Made by a program: the position numbers and the translations under genes. Shown here piece by piece: positions 43,672-52,034 of a stretch of DNA of 64,000 nucleotides. The stretch's first letter is position 1. Each line of letters starts with the position of its first letter. The DNA is from Pseudomonas sp. B20(2017). GTDB lineage: Bacteria > Pseudomonadota > Gammaproteobacteria > Pseudomonadales > Pseudomonadaceae. Below the pieces are notes generated by a model. The model did not search any database, was not told where the DNA came from, and saw only the letters and a program-made list of their open reading frames with translations. The stretch spans positions 310,001-374,000 of the forward strand of contig NZ_NEJP01000001.1 in assembly GCF_002113125.1 (NCBI RefSeq), read 5' to 3'.

Positions 43672-45705
43672 TCAGCGTCTCTTCAGATAACCGCTGGTGG
43701 AACTGCGGCGTTGAGGGGGTGCGGCTGGACGTGTCTGCACGACCGGCGCAGCAGGTGGTGGTGGCGCGGCTTGAGCCTGCCGCACAGCTGCAGGTTCAGG
43801 CGTTTCGCCTTCGTCGACGCGCTCCCCCTGAACCGGCTTGATGCCCAAGGCATCGTCGAACAGACCGGATTGGGCCAGCGCCTGACGGACCCGGTCCCAG
43901 TCGTGTTCCTGGTAGCGGTTGATGCCGAGGTAATGAGCCATCGCGAGGCAGTACACCATCAGGTCGAGCGCTTCGTTGCGCTCAGCCTTGCCCTTCACCC
44001 ATTCGATACGCTTGTGGCCGCGCACGTATCGCACGACCTTGCGCTCGGCGACGCACTGGGCAAAGAACTCGTCCGGCAGGTCATTGGCAAAGTGCAGCGA
44101 ACCCGGCCCGTCCGGGAACGGGTAGCGGTTGTAGATCCAGTCCTTTGCCGTGTCGGTGCCGACGAACCAGAGCTCGGCGCCGTTGCGTTCGGTCTGGCCT
44201 TTCCAGGTCACGTCGACCAGGGACGGGCGCTGTGCGATGACCGGTCTACCCGGTTTGCTCGCGCCTTTGATGGCGAAGACGTTGCGCCAACGACGCACGC
44301 GGCAGAACTGATAGACCTCGTCGGTGTGGTGACCGCCGGAGTCGACGCCAACGGCAAGGATGCCCAAGCCGACACCGCAAGGATGCCGGTAGCGAGCCTT
44401 GAGTTTTTCGTCCAGCACTGCCCAGGTGCGCTCGTCGGCCGGATCGCCCCAGATGACCTGGTGATCGACCACCCAGCGCTCCATGCCGACGCCAAAACCC
44501 ATCACCATCATTTCCAGGCGATTGGCTTGCACGTCGACAGAACCAGTCAGCATCAGCACACCGGCCGGCATCGTGCCGAGGGTATAGGTCTCTTGCCGCG
44601 CCCGAGCGATCAGCACTTCTGCCTTGGTCTGTTCGAGTGCGCTATCCCAGACCTTGGCAAGTCGGGTGTTGTAGAACACTTGCATCAGGCTCGTGTCGCC
44701 TTGGGCCTGAGCTTTTTTGGCGTCTTCAAACTCCACGGCGAGCGATGCCCAATCCATCCAACCGGTCGGCGAGTACAGTGCGTTGAGATGGAAGCCAACG
44801 GTTTTGCCATCGCCACTAGCATGAGCGCGCCACTCGCCTCGAGCGAGCATATCGCTCTTATGATGCTCCTCGATCAGAACATCACAATCCATCCCGGACG
44901 CCGCGCACTTGTAATGCACTACGCTGAAATCGGCCGAGTAGAGTAGGTTTTCCCACTCAAGTACCTGCATGTGCCCACAGTGCGGGCAAGGCACGTAGTA
45001 GTGGCGCTGGTCGCTGGACTCGAACAGATCCGCGATTCGCGAGGCGCCCTTGATCGTTGGCGAACTGGAAAAGTAGATCTTGGCGTTGCGGCCGAAGTTG
45101 GTCGCCCGCGTCTCCGCCAGTCGGATGGGATCACCCTCCTGGCCGACGTCGTTCTCCCAGCGGTCAACCTCATCGCCATAGATGTAACGCGCCGACAGCT
45201 CTGACAAGTTGGCCGCAGAGCCGGCGGTAGTGACATACAGCGAGCCGCCCTCGAACTCCTTGGTGTCCATCGTGTTACGTGCATCCCGCGAGCGGGTAGC
45301 AGCGACACGCTCGCGCAGAACTGGTGTCGCTTTAATGGTCTTGCTGATCCGCCCGGAGACCCGTTTGGACAGGCTCAGACTCGGCAGCAGCGCCAGGATG
45401 TTCGAGGGCGCCATGTGAATCAGGCCGCCCATCCAGTTCAGGGCGATCTGGGTTTTCATCAACTGCGAGGCCACCATGGTGACCACGCGCCTGCAGGGGT
45501 GAGCCGGCGACAGGCAACGCATCGGCTCGCGGGCGTAAGGTGTCCGTGAGGTGCGGTACTGGCCGGGCTCTGGAGCGCCGGTGTCTCGCGGGATCCGCAT
45601 GTACTCGTCGGCCCATTGATCGATCCAGAGATCTGGGTCGGGGCGTAGTCCACGGAAATAAGCCTCACGGTACACCTCTGCACCGTCAGGAAATTCCGTG
45701 TGCAT
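43672..45705 (-). CDS. Terminase large subunit (lambda gpA family)
   Basis: A 677-residue packaging motor. The ATPase region contains VVTMVASQLMKTQIALNWMG (Walker A-like), the coupling and nuclease regions follow with IYGDEVDRWENDVGQEGDP, and a C-terminal tail rich in Pro/Ala/Arg. Lambda gpA is 641 residues. Lambda-type terminases cut at cos sites, so cos ends are expected. Confidence 0.94.
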   Translation of the reverse strand: MHTEFPDGAEVYREAYFRGLRPDPDLWIDQWADEYMRIPRDTGAPEPGQYRTSRTPYAREPMRCLSPAHPCRRVVTMVASQLMKTQIALNWMGGLIHMAPSNILALLPSLSLSKRVSGRISKTIKATPVLRERVAATRSRDARNTMDTKEFEGGSLYVTTAGSAANLSELSARYIYGDEVDRWENDVGQEGDPIRLAETRATNFGRNAKIYFSSSPTIKGASRIADLFESSDQRHYYVPCPHCGHMQVLEWENLLYSADFSVVHYKCAASGMDCDVLIEEHHKSDMLARGEWRAHASGDGKTVGFHLNALYSPTGWMDWASLAVEFEDAKKAQAQGDTSLMQVFYNTRLAKVWDSALEQTKAEVLIARARQETYTLGTMPAGVLMLTGSVDVQANRLEMMVMGFGVGMERWVVDHQVIWGDPADERTWAVLDEKLKARYRHPCGVGLGILAVGVDSGGHHTDEVYQFCRVRRWRNVFAIKGASKPGRPVIAQRPSLVDVTWKGQTERNGAELWFVGTDTAKDWIYNRYPFPDGPGSLHFANDLPDEFFAQCVAERKVVRYVRGHKRIEWVKGKAERNEALDLMVYCLAMAHYLGINRYQEHDWDRVRQALAQSGLFDDALGIKPVQGERVDEGETPEPAAVRQAQAAPPPPAAPVVQTRPAAPPQRRSSTSGYLKRR

Positions 45706-45709
45706 GGGT

Positions 45710-46312
45710 TCAGTCCGTTGTCATGGCGTGTTCAAGGTCGGCTGAAGAGAGGCGCTCGGCTTCCTCCAGCGTTCGACGGAAGGTGGCCGTCAGGTGTTTT
45801 TCGATCAGCCAGGGATCGGTCATTACCGCGAGGTCGTGGGACAGTTGCGGCAAGGGGCCGAACAGTTGATCGCGCAGCAACCGGCCGGCGTTGTAGGCAC
45901 CGGTCTCGACGGCTTCCTTGGAGACCAGTGAGCCCTGGGCTTTGCCCAGCTCGATCTCGGCCAGCTTGGCCATGTTGTGCTCACGCAGAGCGCGGGCTTT
46001 CTGGAAGTCGGGGAGCTTGCCATCGCCGGTGATAACCTGCGGCGGCGCAGCCGTGGAAGTCGGTTCTGCCGACGTGGACAGTTGGTTGTACACGTCGCGC
46101 TGAATCCGGTCTTGTTGGTGTCGGTCGGCGACGGCGGCTTTGCTTGGGTCGGCGGTGTCGCGAATCAACGCTTCGCTGGCCTGCACGTCCACCAGTTTTC
46201 CGTTCGGCGACAGCACCAGACGGTTGTTGTTTTTCAACCAGGTGATGTAGCTCGGCGCCCTGCCGATCCGCGCCGCGAAGGCGCTTTTCGACAGGTAGGT
46301 TGGTTCTGTCAT
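45710..46312 (-). CDS. Terminase small subunit (DUF1441/Nu1-like)
   Basis: A 200-residue DNA-binding protein: MTEPTYLSKSAFAARIGRAP with a winged-helix/HTH at residues 5-40 (SYITWLKNNNRLVLSPNGKL), then a helical dimerisation region. It recognises cos and recruits the large subunit. The ATG at 46312 follows AGGAGG at 5 bp. TTTCAAT repeats just upstream may be its binding site. Confidence 0.88.
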   Translation of the reverse strand: MTEPTYLSKSAFAARIGRAPSYITWLKNNNRLVLSPNGKLVDVQASEALIRDTADPSKAAVADRHQQDRIQRDVYNQLSTSAEPTSTAAPPQVITGDGKLPDFQKARALREHNMAKLAEIELGKAQGSLVSKEAVETGAYNAGRLLRDQLFGPLPQLSHDLAVMTDPWLIEKHLTATFRRTLEEAERLSSADLEHAMTTD

Positions 46313-46321
46313 AAGCCCTCC

Positions 46322-46368
46322 TTTCAACGGCTTTTCAATGCAGACCTTTCAATTTCAATGGATTGAAT
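46322..46368. repeat. TTTCAA(T) repeat cluster upstream of the small terminase gene
   Basis: Four direct copies of TTTCAA(T) start at 46322, 46333, 46347 and 46353, and an inverted near-copy ATTGAAT is at 46362-46368. They lie in the leader of terS, next to a GC-rich stretch (46370-46478). A cosB-type terminase site is the best guess; I cannot place the cut site. Confidence 0.5.
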
Positions 46369-46478
46369 TTCAGTAAGCTGGGGGCGCTCCCGCTAACACT
46401 TTCCCGCGGGTTTCCGACCCCGTGTCCTTCAGATACCCCTAGGGTCCCCGGCGGTTTTCGGCGCCCCAGATCGGTGCA

Positions 46479-46823
46479 TCACCCCTGTTCGCCCCCGGCT
46501 GGCGGGACTTCGCTGACGCCCAGCCGCTTGGCAGCCCAGCGTTCGTACAACCCGATGGCCACATCGGCACCGGCCATCGCCGTCAGGCAACCCAAGGCTC
46601 CTGCCGTCCAGATCGTCATACCGGCCGCGATCATCAGCATCATCGCCGACACTCCGCAGACAATGCAGGCACCTGACCGAAGCGCAAGACGTCGCAACAA
46701 CGCCCAGCCTCGCGCCCCGTCCTTGTCAGCCCGCCACATCTCTCCCGATACGCCGCCGACCAGGGCCAGGACGATCACTAACCAGATCGGCATCTCTGCC
46801 AGTGCTTGTTGCTCGCTTGTCAT
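46479..46823 (-). CDS. Holin
   Basis: A 114-residue protein with hydrophobic helices at about 12-27 (IWLVIVLALVGGVSGEMW), 52-68 (CIVCGVSAMMLMIAAGM) and 72-90 (WTAGALGCLTAMAGADVAIG), charged between and at the ends. Size, topology and position upstream of the terminase genes fit a class I phage holin that permits endolysin to reach the wall. It is 21 kb from the endolysin, at the other end of the late operon. Confidence 0.82.
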   Translation of the reverse strand: MTSEQQALAEMPIWLVIVLALVGGVSGEMWRADKDGARGWALLRRLALRSGACIVCGVSAMMLMIAAGMTIWTAGALGCLTAMAGADVAIGLYERWAAKRLGVSEVPPAGGEQG

Positions 46824-46841
46824 CGCCTACCCCATGAACGC

Positions 46842-46867
46842 AAAAACCCGGCGCAGTGGCCGGGTTT
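46842..46867 (-). terminator. Terminator before the holin, tR'-like
   Basis: On the minus strand an eight-pair AAACCCGG/CCGGGTTT stem is followed by TTTTTG. It lies between the Q-like regulator and the first late gene, 19 bp upstream of the holin start. Confidence 0.82.
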
Positions 46868-47350
46868 GGTGGTGTGGTGCCTGCCGCTCTCTGCGGTCGC
46901 ACCTATCGAAGATGACTACTTTTTACAGGTCGATTCCGATGGCAGCAACCCCGGTTTAATGCCACCCGGTGAATAAGTGGTGAATGTGGGGTGAACGTCT
47001 AGCGAATGTAGGCGAATAACTCATCCCGGCATGCTGTTGTTTCGGCGGCGTCCCATGCGTCCCACCATTCAGAATTGAAGTGGGACGCCTGAGAGCGCCT
47101 AAACTCGGGGCTTTGCCCCACCGTCCTACTTTTTTCTCTACTTTCTCGTGTAAAGGAAGAACTTAAAGAACACGCTTGCGCGTGAAGCGCGCGTACTGCT
47201 GCCTGCTACGCATATGCGGGCGGGTGACGTTGCAAGGTGGGACGGTGGGACAACCCTGAAAAGACAAGGCCCGCACCTGTCCCACTACGTCAAAACATAG
47301 TGGGACAAGGCGGGCCGGTAGGACAACAACTGCCGGAGCCATGCCTGGGG
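46868..47350. other. 480-bp intergenic region with seven GTGGGAC elements
   Basis: No gene is seen. GTGGGAC or its complement occurs at 47050 (one mismatch), 47059, 47080, 47237, 47245, 47279 and 47300. The last two are the arms of a ten-pair hairpin (TGTCCCACTA / TAGTGGGACA, 47278-47307). Other palindromes include GGGGCTTTGCCCC at about 47117. The late promoter must lie here; the repeats could be regulator sites or part of a replication origin. Confidence 0.6.
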
Positions 47351-47710
47351 TCAAGCAGCCACCCCCATAAACATGCCCCAGATAACCAGATGTGCGTCAT
47401 GCAGACGCTGGTAGTAGGTGTCGCGACCACAACCGCAATGGGCGTAACGCAAGCGCATATCCACATCGAGTGTGCAGTAATGCTCCCGCACAACCGTCAC
47501 CAGCTCGGGCGCCAGATGCTTATTCACGATCAGCTCGATGTCGAGAGAGCTCTCCAGCGGTGCACGAAAGGCACGACGCCCGCGAATCAGTTGCCCATTG
47601 CTCTCCATCATCATGGCAACCATGTTCCCCCCAGCAAGCCCCCCTTTCGAATGTTCGGAATGCAGCTCCTGAGCCCACAGCTTCAGCAACGAATCAATCT
47701 CCTTAATCAT
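47351..47710 (-). CDS. Probable late-gene regulator (Q/RinA/ArpU-like)
   Basis: A 119-residue protein. Its C-terminal part LVTVVREHYC...CGRDTYYQRLHDAHLVIWG has the pattern of a sigma-region-4-like HTH found in phage late activators and Q-type antiterminators (R-x-T-Y-Y-x-x-L-x-x-A-H). It is the last gene of the early leftward operon (8-bp overlap with the primase gene) and is followed by the repeat region, a terminator and the holin, which is the classical place of a late regulator. Assignment is inferred from pattern and position. Confidence 0.65.
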   Translation of the reverse strand: MIKEIDSLLKLWAQELHSEHSKGGLAGGNMVAMMMESNGQLIRGRRAFRAPLESSLDIELIVNKHLAPELVTVVREHYCTLDVDMRLRYAHCGCGRDTYYQRLHDAHLVIWGMFMGVAA

Positions 47711-49922
47711 CGAAGCAAGGCTCCTCGAAAGCAGATTGCTCCAAAGCAGGCGCCCTGCCCCAATCCGCAGGTTTCTTGTATCCCCACAGGCGTTGCCGGC
47801 TCTTGGTCATAGCTCCGAGCCGATATCGTCGCCATCCCAACCGATGCAGGATCGCCCCGACCCGCATCTGCTCGGGCTTGCCCCAATGCCCCGGGTCTAG
47901 CTTGAGCGCCTGCGTCAACACCTCACTGCCTGTCGTGGTCTCACCGATCTGCGACTCTTCCAACCAGGTCAAGATTGGCGTTTCCCATTCGTCCACTACG
48001 AAGCGCTCGTCTTGCTCTTCGCCGAACATCGCCGCTTCATCCAGCGTCACCCACCAGAGATCGCCCGCGTCGTAACAGAACACCGCCTCAGCCCACAGCT
48101 GCTCGCGGATCGAACGCAACAGCTCAAGATCCACTTTTGTACACGCCACCGGCCAATAACGGCGGTTACCGGTCGCATCCTTCAGGTACTCGTCTTGGTT
48201 CGTCGTTCCCACGAACACGCACTGACGCGGAACATCCATCGTGCGACGGCCGTAACTCTCGCGGTAGGTATCGGTGGACGCCGAGAAGAACTGCTTGGCC
48301 TTAGTACTTTCAGCCTTGTTGAAGCTGTCCAGTTCGCCCAGCTCGACGATCCACTTGCCCCGGATCGCTTGAAACCCATCTTTGTCGCCCAGCGCGAACG
48401 GCGTATCCATGAACCACTCGCCGCCGAGAATGCTCATCGCCGTCGACTTACCGGCGCCCTGCGCCCCCTCGAGAATCATCACCGAGTCAGCCTTGCAGCC
48501 CGGCTTCATTACTCTCGCCACGGCCGACAACATCCAACGCTTACCGACCTTGCTAGAGTAATCGGTGGCCTTCACGCCCATGACGTCTGTGAGCCAGCTT
48601 TCCAGGCGCGGCACGCGATCCCACTCAAGCTTGCGCAGGTACTGCCGTACCGGATGAAACGCATGGTCATGCGCGACAACACTCACCGCCTCGATCACAT
48701 GCGACGCCTTGACCCGCAAGTTGTACTGCTGCGCGAGCCACTTCATCACCCGCACATCATCGATGTCCGCCCAATCGCCCGTACCGCCGCCATACGGCGC
48801 CGCACGCAGCTTCACGATCTTCGAACTGAACGCGCTGTAACTGATCACCCCGGCCCAACGTTCATCGTTGGCCAGGATCAACTCGACGTTCTGCATGTGC
48901 GCAATCAACGCACCGCTTTCACTCCGAGCCAGCATGTCCTTCCAGCCACCAGCAGCCGGCGGCTTCACCACCGCCAGTACCTGACGGCGCACAGCCTCCA
49001 AACCTTCGGCCACATGCAGGTCGTTGAAGTCGGTCCACTTGATCTCCCGCTCACCGGAGAAGATCGGCGCGACCACCTGGCCACCGACGATCAGCGCCGC
49101 ATTGTTGGCCTTCTCTTCACCAGGGTTCCAGGCATCGCCGTTCGGTTTCGTGGTCTTCCAGTCATCGTCCCGGCAAATGATCAGCGGGCAGCCGGCGAAG
49201 CGCTCACGCATCGCCTTGCACACCACCAGCAAGTTGCCGGCGTCAAACGCGATGGCCACGGTCAGCGACGTCGCCATATGCAGGCTTGCGCCCGTGGCGT
49301 AGCCCTCACACACCAGCACCGGCTCGCCCGGATCCGGGTGCGGCCCGATCAGATGGAAAGCACCCTCCTTCGACATGCCGTAAGGCCAATAGGACTTGTC
49401 CCGGCCGGTGTCTTCTTGCTTGGTCGGAAACACCACCTGCAGCCCGACAATTTCGTCGCGCACATTGCTCATCGGCACCAGGAATGCACCGGTTCGCGGC
49501 GCATACCGAACGCCGAAGCCGACGATCTGCTTGCGATCAAGATAGTCGCTACGGCCTTTTTCCGGCATGCGCTTGAACATCCCCGCCGCCCGACTTGCCG
49601 CGCGACGTGCAGCATTGGCCGAGATCTCGGCAGCCCGGCGCTTGGCTTCTTCTTGCCGAGCGCGCATGACCTCACGCTCTTCTGGCGACATTCGGCCAGC
49701 CTTGACCTTGATCTTCTGCGACTCGCCCGAGCGCCAATCACCGAACGCTCCGAAAATCAGCGTCTCGCCCTTTTCCGTACGCTGCTCGTGAACGACATAC
49801 CAGCCGTTCTTTTCCTTGCCCTTATCCTGCGCCGTCTTGCAGCGGGTCAGCTTCCCAAACACGAGCGGCTGCGCTGGCTCAAGCCCGTAATCGGCGAACT
49901 GCCTCAGAACATCATCCAGCAT
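47703..49922 (-). CDS. Bifunctional primase-helicase: Toprim plus VapE-type ATPase
   Basis: A 739-residue replication protein. Residues 1-100 form a charged N-terminal part. A Toprim-like domain follows (VLVCEGYATGASLHMATSL and the acidic LIICRDDDW around residues 205-255). The VirE/VapE helicase domain covers about 430-650, with Walker A LEGAQGAGKSTAM and Walker B-like KWIVELGELDSF; CVFVGTTNQDEYLKDATGNR is the sensor region. It would start phage replication by loading and priming. Ends with a basic winged-helix-like tail. Confidence 0.92.
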   Translation of the reverse strand: MLDDVLRQFADYGLEPAQPLVFGKLTRCKTAQDKGKEKNGWYVVHEQRTEKGETLIFGAFGDWRSGESQKIKVKAGRMSPEEREVMRARQEEAKRRAAEISANAARRAASRAAGMFKRMPEKGRSDYLDRKQIVGFGVRYAPRTGAFLVPMSNVRDEIVGLQVVFPTKQEDTGRDKSYWPYGMSKEGAFHLIGPHPDPGEPVLVCEGYATGASLHMATSLTVAIAFDAGNLLVVCKAMRERFAGCPLIICRDDDWKTTKPNGDAWNPGEEKANNAALIVGGQVVAPIFSGEREIKWTDFNDLHVAEGLEAVRRQVLAVVKPPAAGGWKDMLARSESGALIAHMQNVELILANDERWAGVISYSAFSSKIVKLRAAPYGGGTGDWADIDDVRVMKWLAQQYNLRVKASHVIEAVSVVAHDHAFHPVRQYLRKLEWDRVPRLESWLTDVMGVKATDYSSKVGKRWMLSAVARVMKPGCKADSVMILEGAQGAGKSTAMSILGGEWFMDTPFALGDKDGFQAIRGKWIVELGELDSFNKAESTKAKQFFSASTDTYRESYGRRTMDVPRQCVFVGTTNQDEYLKDATGNRRYWPVACTKVDLELLRSIREQLWAEAVFCYDAGDLWWVTLDEAAMFGEEQDERFVVDEWETPILTWLEESQIGETTTGSEVLTQALKLDPGHWGKPEQMRVGAILHRLGWRRYRLGAMTKSRQRLWGYKKPADWGRAPALEQSAFEEPCFDD

Positions 49923-50139
49923 GGCGAGCCCCCTTCAGTTCCGCGAGAGAAAGGCATCCCACGCATTGCGTGCAACCGGGCTGCGCCAAACGACGGGCCT
50001 CCGGGATCGGGTCATCGCACGTTTCGCAGAACAGAAACGAATGCGCCACCAAGGCGGGCTTGGTGGCGTTGCGCGCAGCGAGCGCCTGATCGATGCGCTC
50101 TTGCACCAAGTCATTAGCAAAGTCAGCGATATCAGCCAC
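49912..50139 (-). CDS. TraR/DksA-type zinc finger protein
   Basis: A 75-residue protein with the C4 finger FCETCDDPIPEARRLAQPGC and CVGC. The start is GTG at 50139 (VADIADFANDLVQERIDQAL), since no ATG is available. Phage TraR-like proteins bind the RNA polymerase secondary channel and copy the effect of DksA-ppGpp without ppGpp. It overlaps CII by 8 bp and the primase by 11 bp. Confidence 0.88.
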   Translation of the reverse strand: MADIADFANDLVQERIDQALAARNATKPALVAHSFLFCETCDDPIPEARRLAQPGCTQCVGCLSLAELKGARHAG

Positions 50140-50650
50140 GATCAACACCCCGCGTGGTCTGGTTGACGTACGTGGCGCGGTTGAACATTCCCAGCAGCCC
50201 CTGAATCCCACGAAACACTTGCAGGCGAATCGCGGCCAGTTCCTCATCAGTGACGACACCGTCACCAATGCTCTTGGCCCAGGTGTCCGCCAGATCCGCC
50301 ACCTTGCGAAAGTATTCCGCGATACCGGTGGTCAACGTCTCAGGCATGTCATTGGTGTACGCCTCAGCCAGCTCCTGCCAGATCGTGTCACCGACTAACG
50401 AATGCACCGCATCCAGAATGCGGCGATCTTTGGTCAGCTCCAGAATCTCGCCGAACTCTTGAATGTTCACCGTGTGGCTTGGGTGGGTTGGGGAAAGCTT
50501 GTGCTGCAGCGTCGTCGCATTCCGGCCGGTGGTGGCGGCGATAGCGGCGGCACCACCGGGGTAGTCCCGTGCGGCATGGTAAAGCGCAAGATCGAGCGGC
50601 AGGACTTCCCGCTGCGCCCGGTCTAGAGAGCTCAGAATGATACGGCTCAT
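50132..50650 (-). CDS. CII-type regulator (Phage_CP76 family)
   Basis: A 172-residue regulator (MSRIILSSLDRAQREV). LALYHAARDYPGGAAAIAAT and NATTLQHKLSPTHPSHTVNI, then EILELTKDRRILDAVHSLVG, match the CP76 family of phage CII-like proteins, which act in the lysis-lysogeny decision or early control. The start at 50650 is chosen because upstream codons lie in the structured leader. It is the second gene after Cro in the leftward operon. Confidence 0.88.
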   Translation of the reverse strand: MSRIILSSLDRAQREVLPLDLALYHAARDYPGGAAAIAATTGRNATTLQHKLSPTHPSHTVNIQEFGEILELTKDRRILDAVHSLVGDTIWQELAEAYTNDMPETLTTGIAEYFRKVADLADTWAKSIGDGVVTDEELAAIRLQVFRGIQGLLGMFNRATYVNQTTRGVDRG

Positions 50651-50977
50651 GGCATTAATCCTTGTAAGTTGCCAGTGCCGCACGACAGAGAGTGGTGATA
50701 CATTTGTCGTGTGGCTTGATAGGCCCAAACGCCGGCGAGGTTCCTAAGACCAACACCGGCACCGTGCCGAGGCGAACAATCCGTTGTTCACCCCTGGCGC
50801 AACAGCTGCCAGCTCTGTGGTGGAAATGGCAGCAACACCAAGGCTTCCGAGCCTTGGAAAACGCGAAAGGTGTGGGCGGTTTTGCATTTGGTTTGCCCGC
50901 CAACGCCGATCGCGGCCCGACAGCGCTGTGGTGGTGCGTGCCGGGAGGAACTGGGCGACCCTTGGGTCGCCTTTTTT
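50651..50977 (+). ncRNA. Structured region between cII and cro, candidate C4-like antisense RNA
   Basis: A 327-bp gap without a convincing gene. It holds a perfect eight-pair stem (CCAAGGCT-TCCG-AGCCTTGG, 50838-50857) and a strong plus-strand terminator (GGCGACCC-TT-GGGTCGCC then six T, 50954-50977), pointing against the flanking cro and cII genes. A plus-strand RNA ending at 50977 would therefore be antisense to the cro-cII leader. This resembles C4/CI RNAs of P1 and P4. The promoter and length are not defined. Confidence 0.5.
50954..50977 (+). terminator. Plus-strand intrinsic terminator next to cro
   Basis: GGCGACCC-TT-GGGTCGCC is followed by T6. It has no T-run on the other strand, so it does not serve the leftward operon. 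Confidence 0.85.
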
Positions 50978-51202
50978 CTAAGCTACTTTCTTGAAATCCA
51001 TCTCCGGCGGAAAAACATCATCAAGCGAGCATTTGATTCCGAGCTGATTCAACGCAGCCGTAATTGCACGAGATTCTGCAAGTCCGGCTATGCGGCGCCC
51101 GGATTCATAATTACTAATCCGCGTCTGCGTCCAACCCAGAATCAAAACCAAATCACGCTGTTTGATACCAGCCTTCTCTCGATGGTCAGCAATCCTGTTC
51201 AT
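50978..51202 (-). CDS. Cro-like HTH repressor
   Basis: A 74-residue protein: MNRIADHREKAGIKQRDLVL, with the HTH LGWTQTRISNYESGRR and a short tail LDDVFPPEMDFKKVA. The start at 51202 is used; the longer frame runs over the operators. It opens the leftward early operon and faces the divergent cI gene. Confidence 0.88.
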   Translation of the reverse strand: MNRIADHREKAGIKQRDLVLILGWTQTRISNYESGRRIAGLAESRAITAALNQLGIKCSLDDVFPPEMDFKKVA

Positions 51203-51232
51203 AAAGATCTCCTGTAACTGGAGCGCAGAATA

Positions 51233-51268
51233 AACACGATTCGTGATTTTTACAACACGCAAAGTGCG
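51233..51268. promoter_or_regulatory. cro-cI operators (two sites)
   Basis: AACACGATTCGTGAT (51233-51247) and AACACGCAAAGTGCG (51254-51268) share AACAC-N5-GTG and are 21 bp apart (two helical turns). A weaker half-site (GCGTGGT, 51285-51291) lies 15-20 bp further on. They overlap the divergent promoters of cro and cI. Confidence 0.8.
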
Positions 51269-51302
51269 ATAAATTTATTTCAATGCGTGGTAAAAAAGAC
51301 AA

Positions 51303-52028
51303 ATGAACACACTAGGCTCACGCATCAAATCACTCCGAAAAGCTAAAGGTATGAGCCAGAAAGATCTGGCACTTGCCTGTGGCTGGGAATCACAGTCTCG
51401 TATTGGTAACTATGAGAAGGATCAACGCCAACCCAACCTTCAGGACCTAGGGAAAATTGCTGCCGCCCTGAAAACGCCGCTGACAGAGCTGGTCAAAGAT
51501 GTCGAGGGACCATTACCCCATTTATCTGGTGATGCACATGGAAACATTTTCGACATCAGATTTCCCCCTCGGCTTAAGACCAGCCAGAGCGAAGGATTAA
51601 CATCAGTAGGACGAGCGAAAACAGGGAGTGTTCCGGTGGTTGGAACAGCACAGCTAGGCAATGAAGGATATTTTGAGGCGCTTGATTTTCCTCCAGGCCA
51701 CGGCGATGGCTACTTGAGCATCCACAGCGATGACCCTGATGCATACGGATTAAAGGTTACCGGCGACAGCATGCTTCCCAGGATAAAAAATGGTGAGTAC
51801 GTGCTGATAGAACCCAACAAAAGCTACTTCAGCGGCGATGAGGTTGTGGTCAGAACCGCAGAAGGCCGAACGATGATCAAGGAATTCATTTACCTGAGAG
51901 ATGGGATGTACCGCTTGGACAGCGTGAATGCCGAACACCCGCCAATCCATATCGCCGCGACCGACGTGATTGAGATTCACCTCGTCGGCGGCATCCTCAA
52001 GTCATCACGTTTTTTGCACGCAACGTGA
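51303..52028 (+). CDS. CI-like repressor with S24 autocleavage domain
   Basis: A 241-residue repressor. HTH at residues 5-60 (GMSQKDLALACGWESQSRIG), hinge with a cleavage-type pair, and S24/LexA peptidase domain with Ser in KVTGDSMLPRIKNGEYVLIE and Lys in GDEVVVRTAEGRTMIKEF. It maintains lysogeny and should be cleaved upon RecA activation, linking induction to DNA damage. Confidence 0.93.
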   Translation: MNTLGSRIKSLRKAKGMSQKDLALACGWESQSRIGNYEKDQRQPNLQDLGKIAAALKTPLTELVKDVEGPLPHLSGDAHGNIFDIRFPPRLKTSQSEGLTSVGRAKTGSVPVVGTAQLGNEGYFEALDFPPGHGDGYLSIHSDDPDAYGLKVTGDSMLPRIKNGEYVLIEPNKSYFSGDEVVVRTAEGRTMIKEFIYLRDGMYRLDSVNAEHPPIHIAATDVIEIHLVGGILKSSRFLHAT

Positions 52029-52034
52029 CTAAAA

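Noticed and set aside
46322..46368. ATTGAAA repeats as PrtN P-boxes
   Set aside because: They lie in the terS leader just before the ribosome site and lack the regular GT half-elements, so activation of a promoter from there is unlikely.
47048..47307. GTGGGAC repeats as a CRISPR array
   Set aside because: The repeats are only 7 bp, in both orientations and irregularly spaced, and no cas genes exist in the window.
48012..50117. A 701-codon open frame on the plus strand
   Set aside because: It is antisense to the primase-helicase gene; high GC and codon bias of that gene leave the opposite strand open. No domain or ribosome site.
50655..50903. An 82-codon minus-strand frame and a 100-codon plus-strand frame in the cII-cro gap
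   Set aside because: Both lack ribosome sites and cross the predicted hairpins; the region reads better as structured RNA, though an Ash-like plus-strand peptide cannot be fully excluded.
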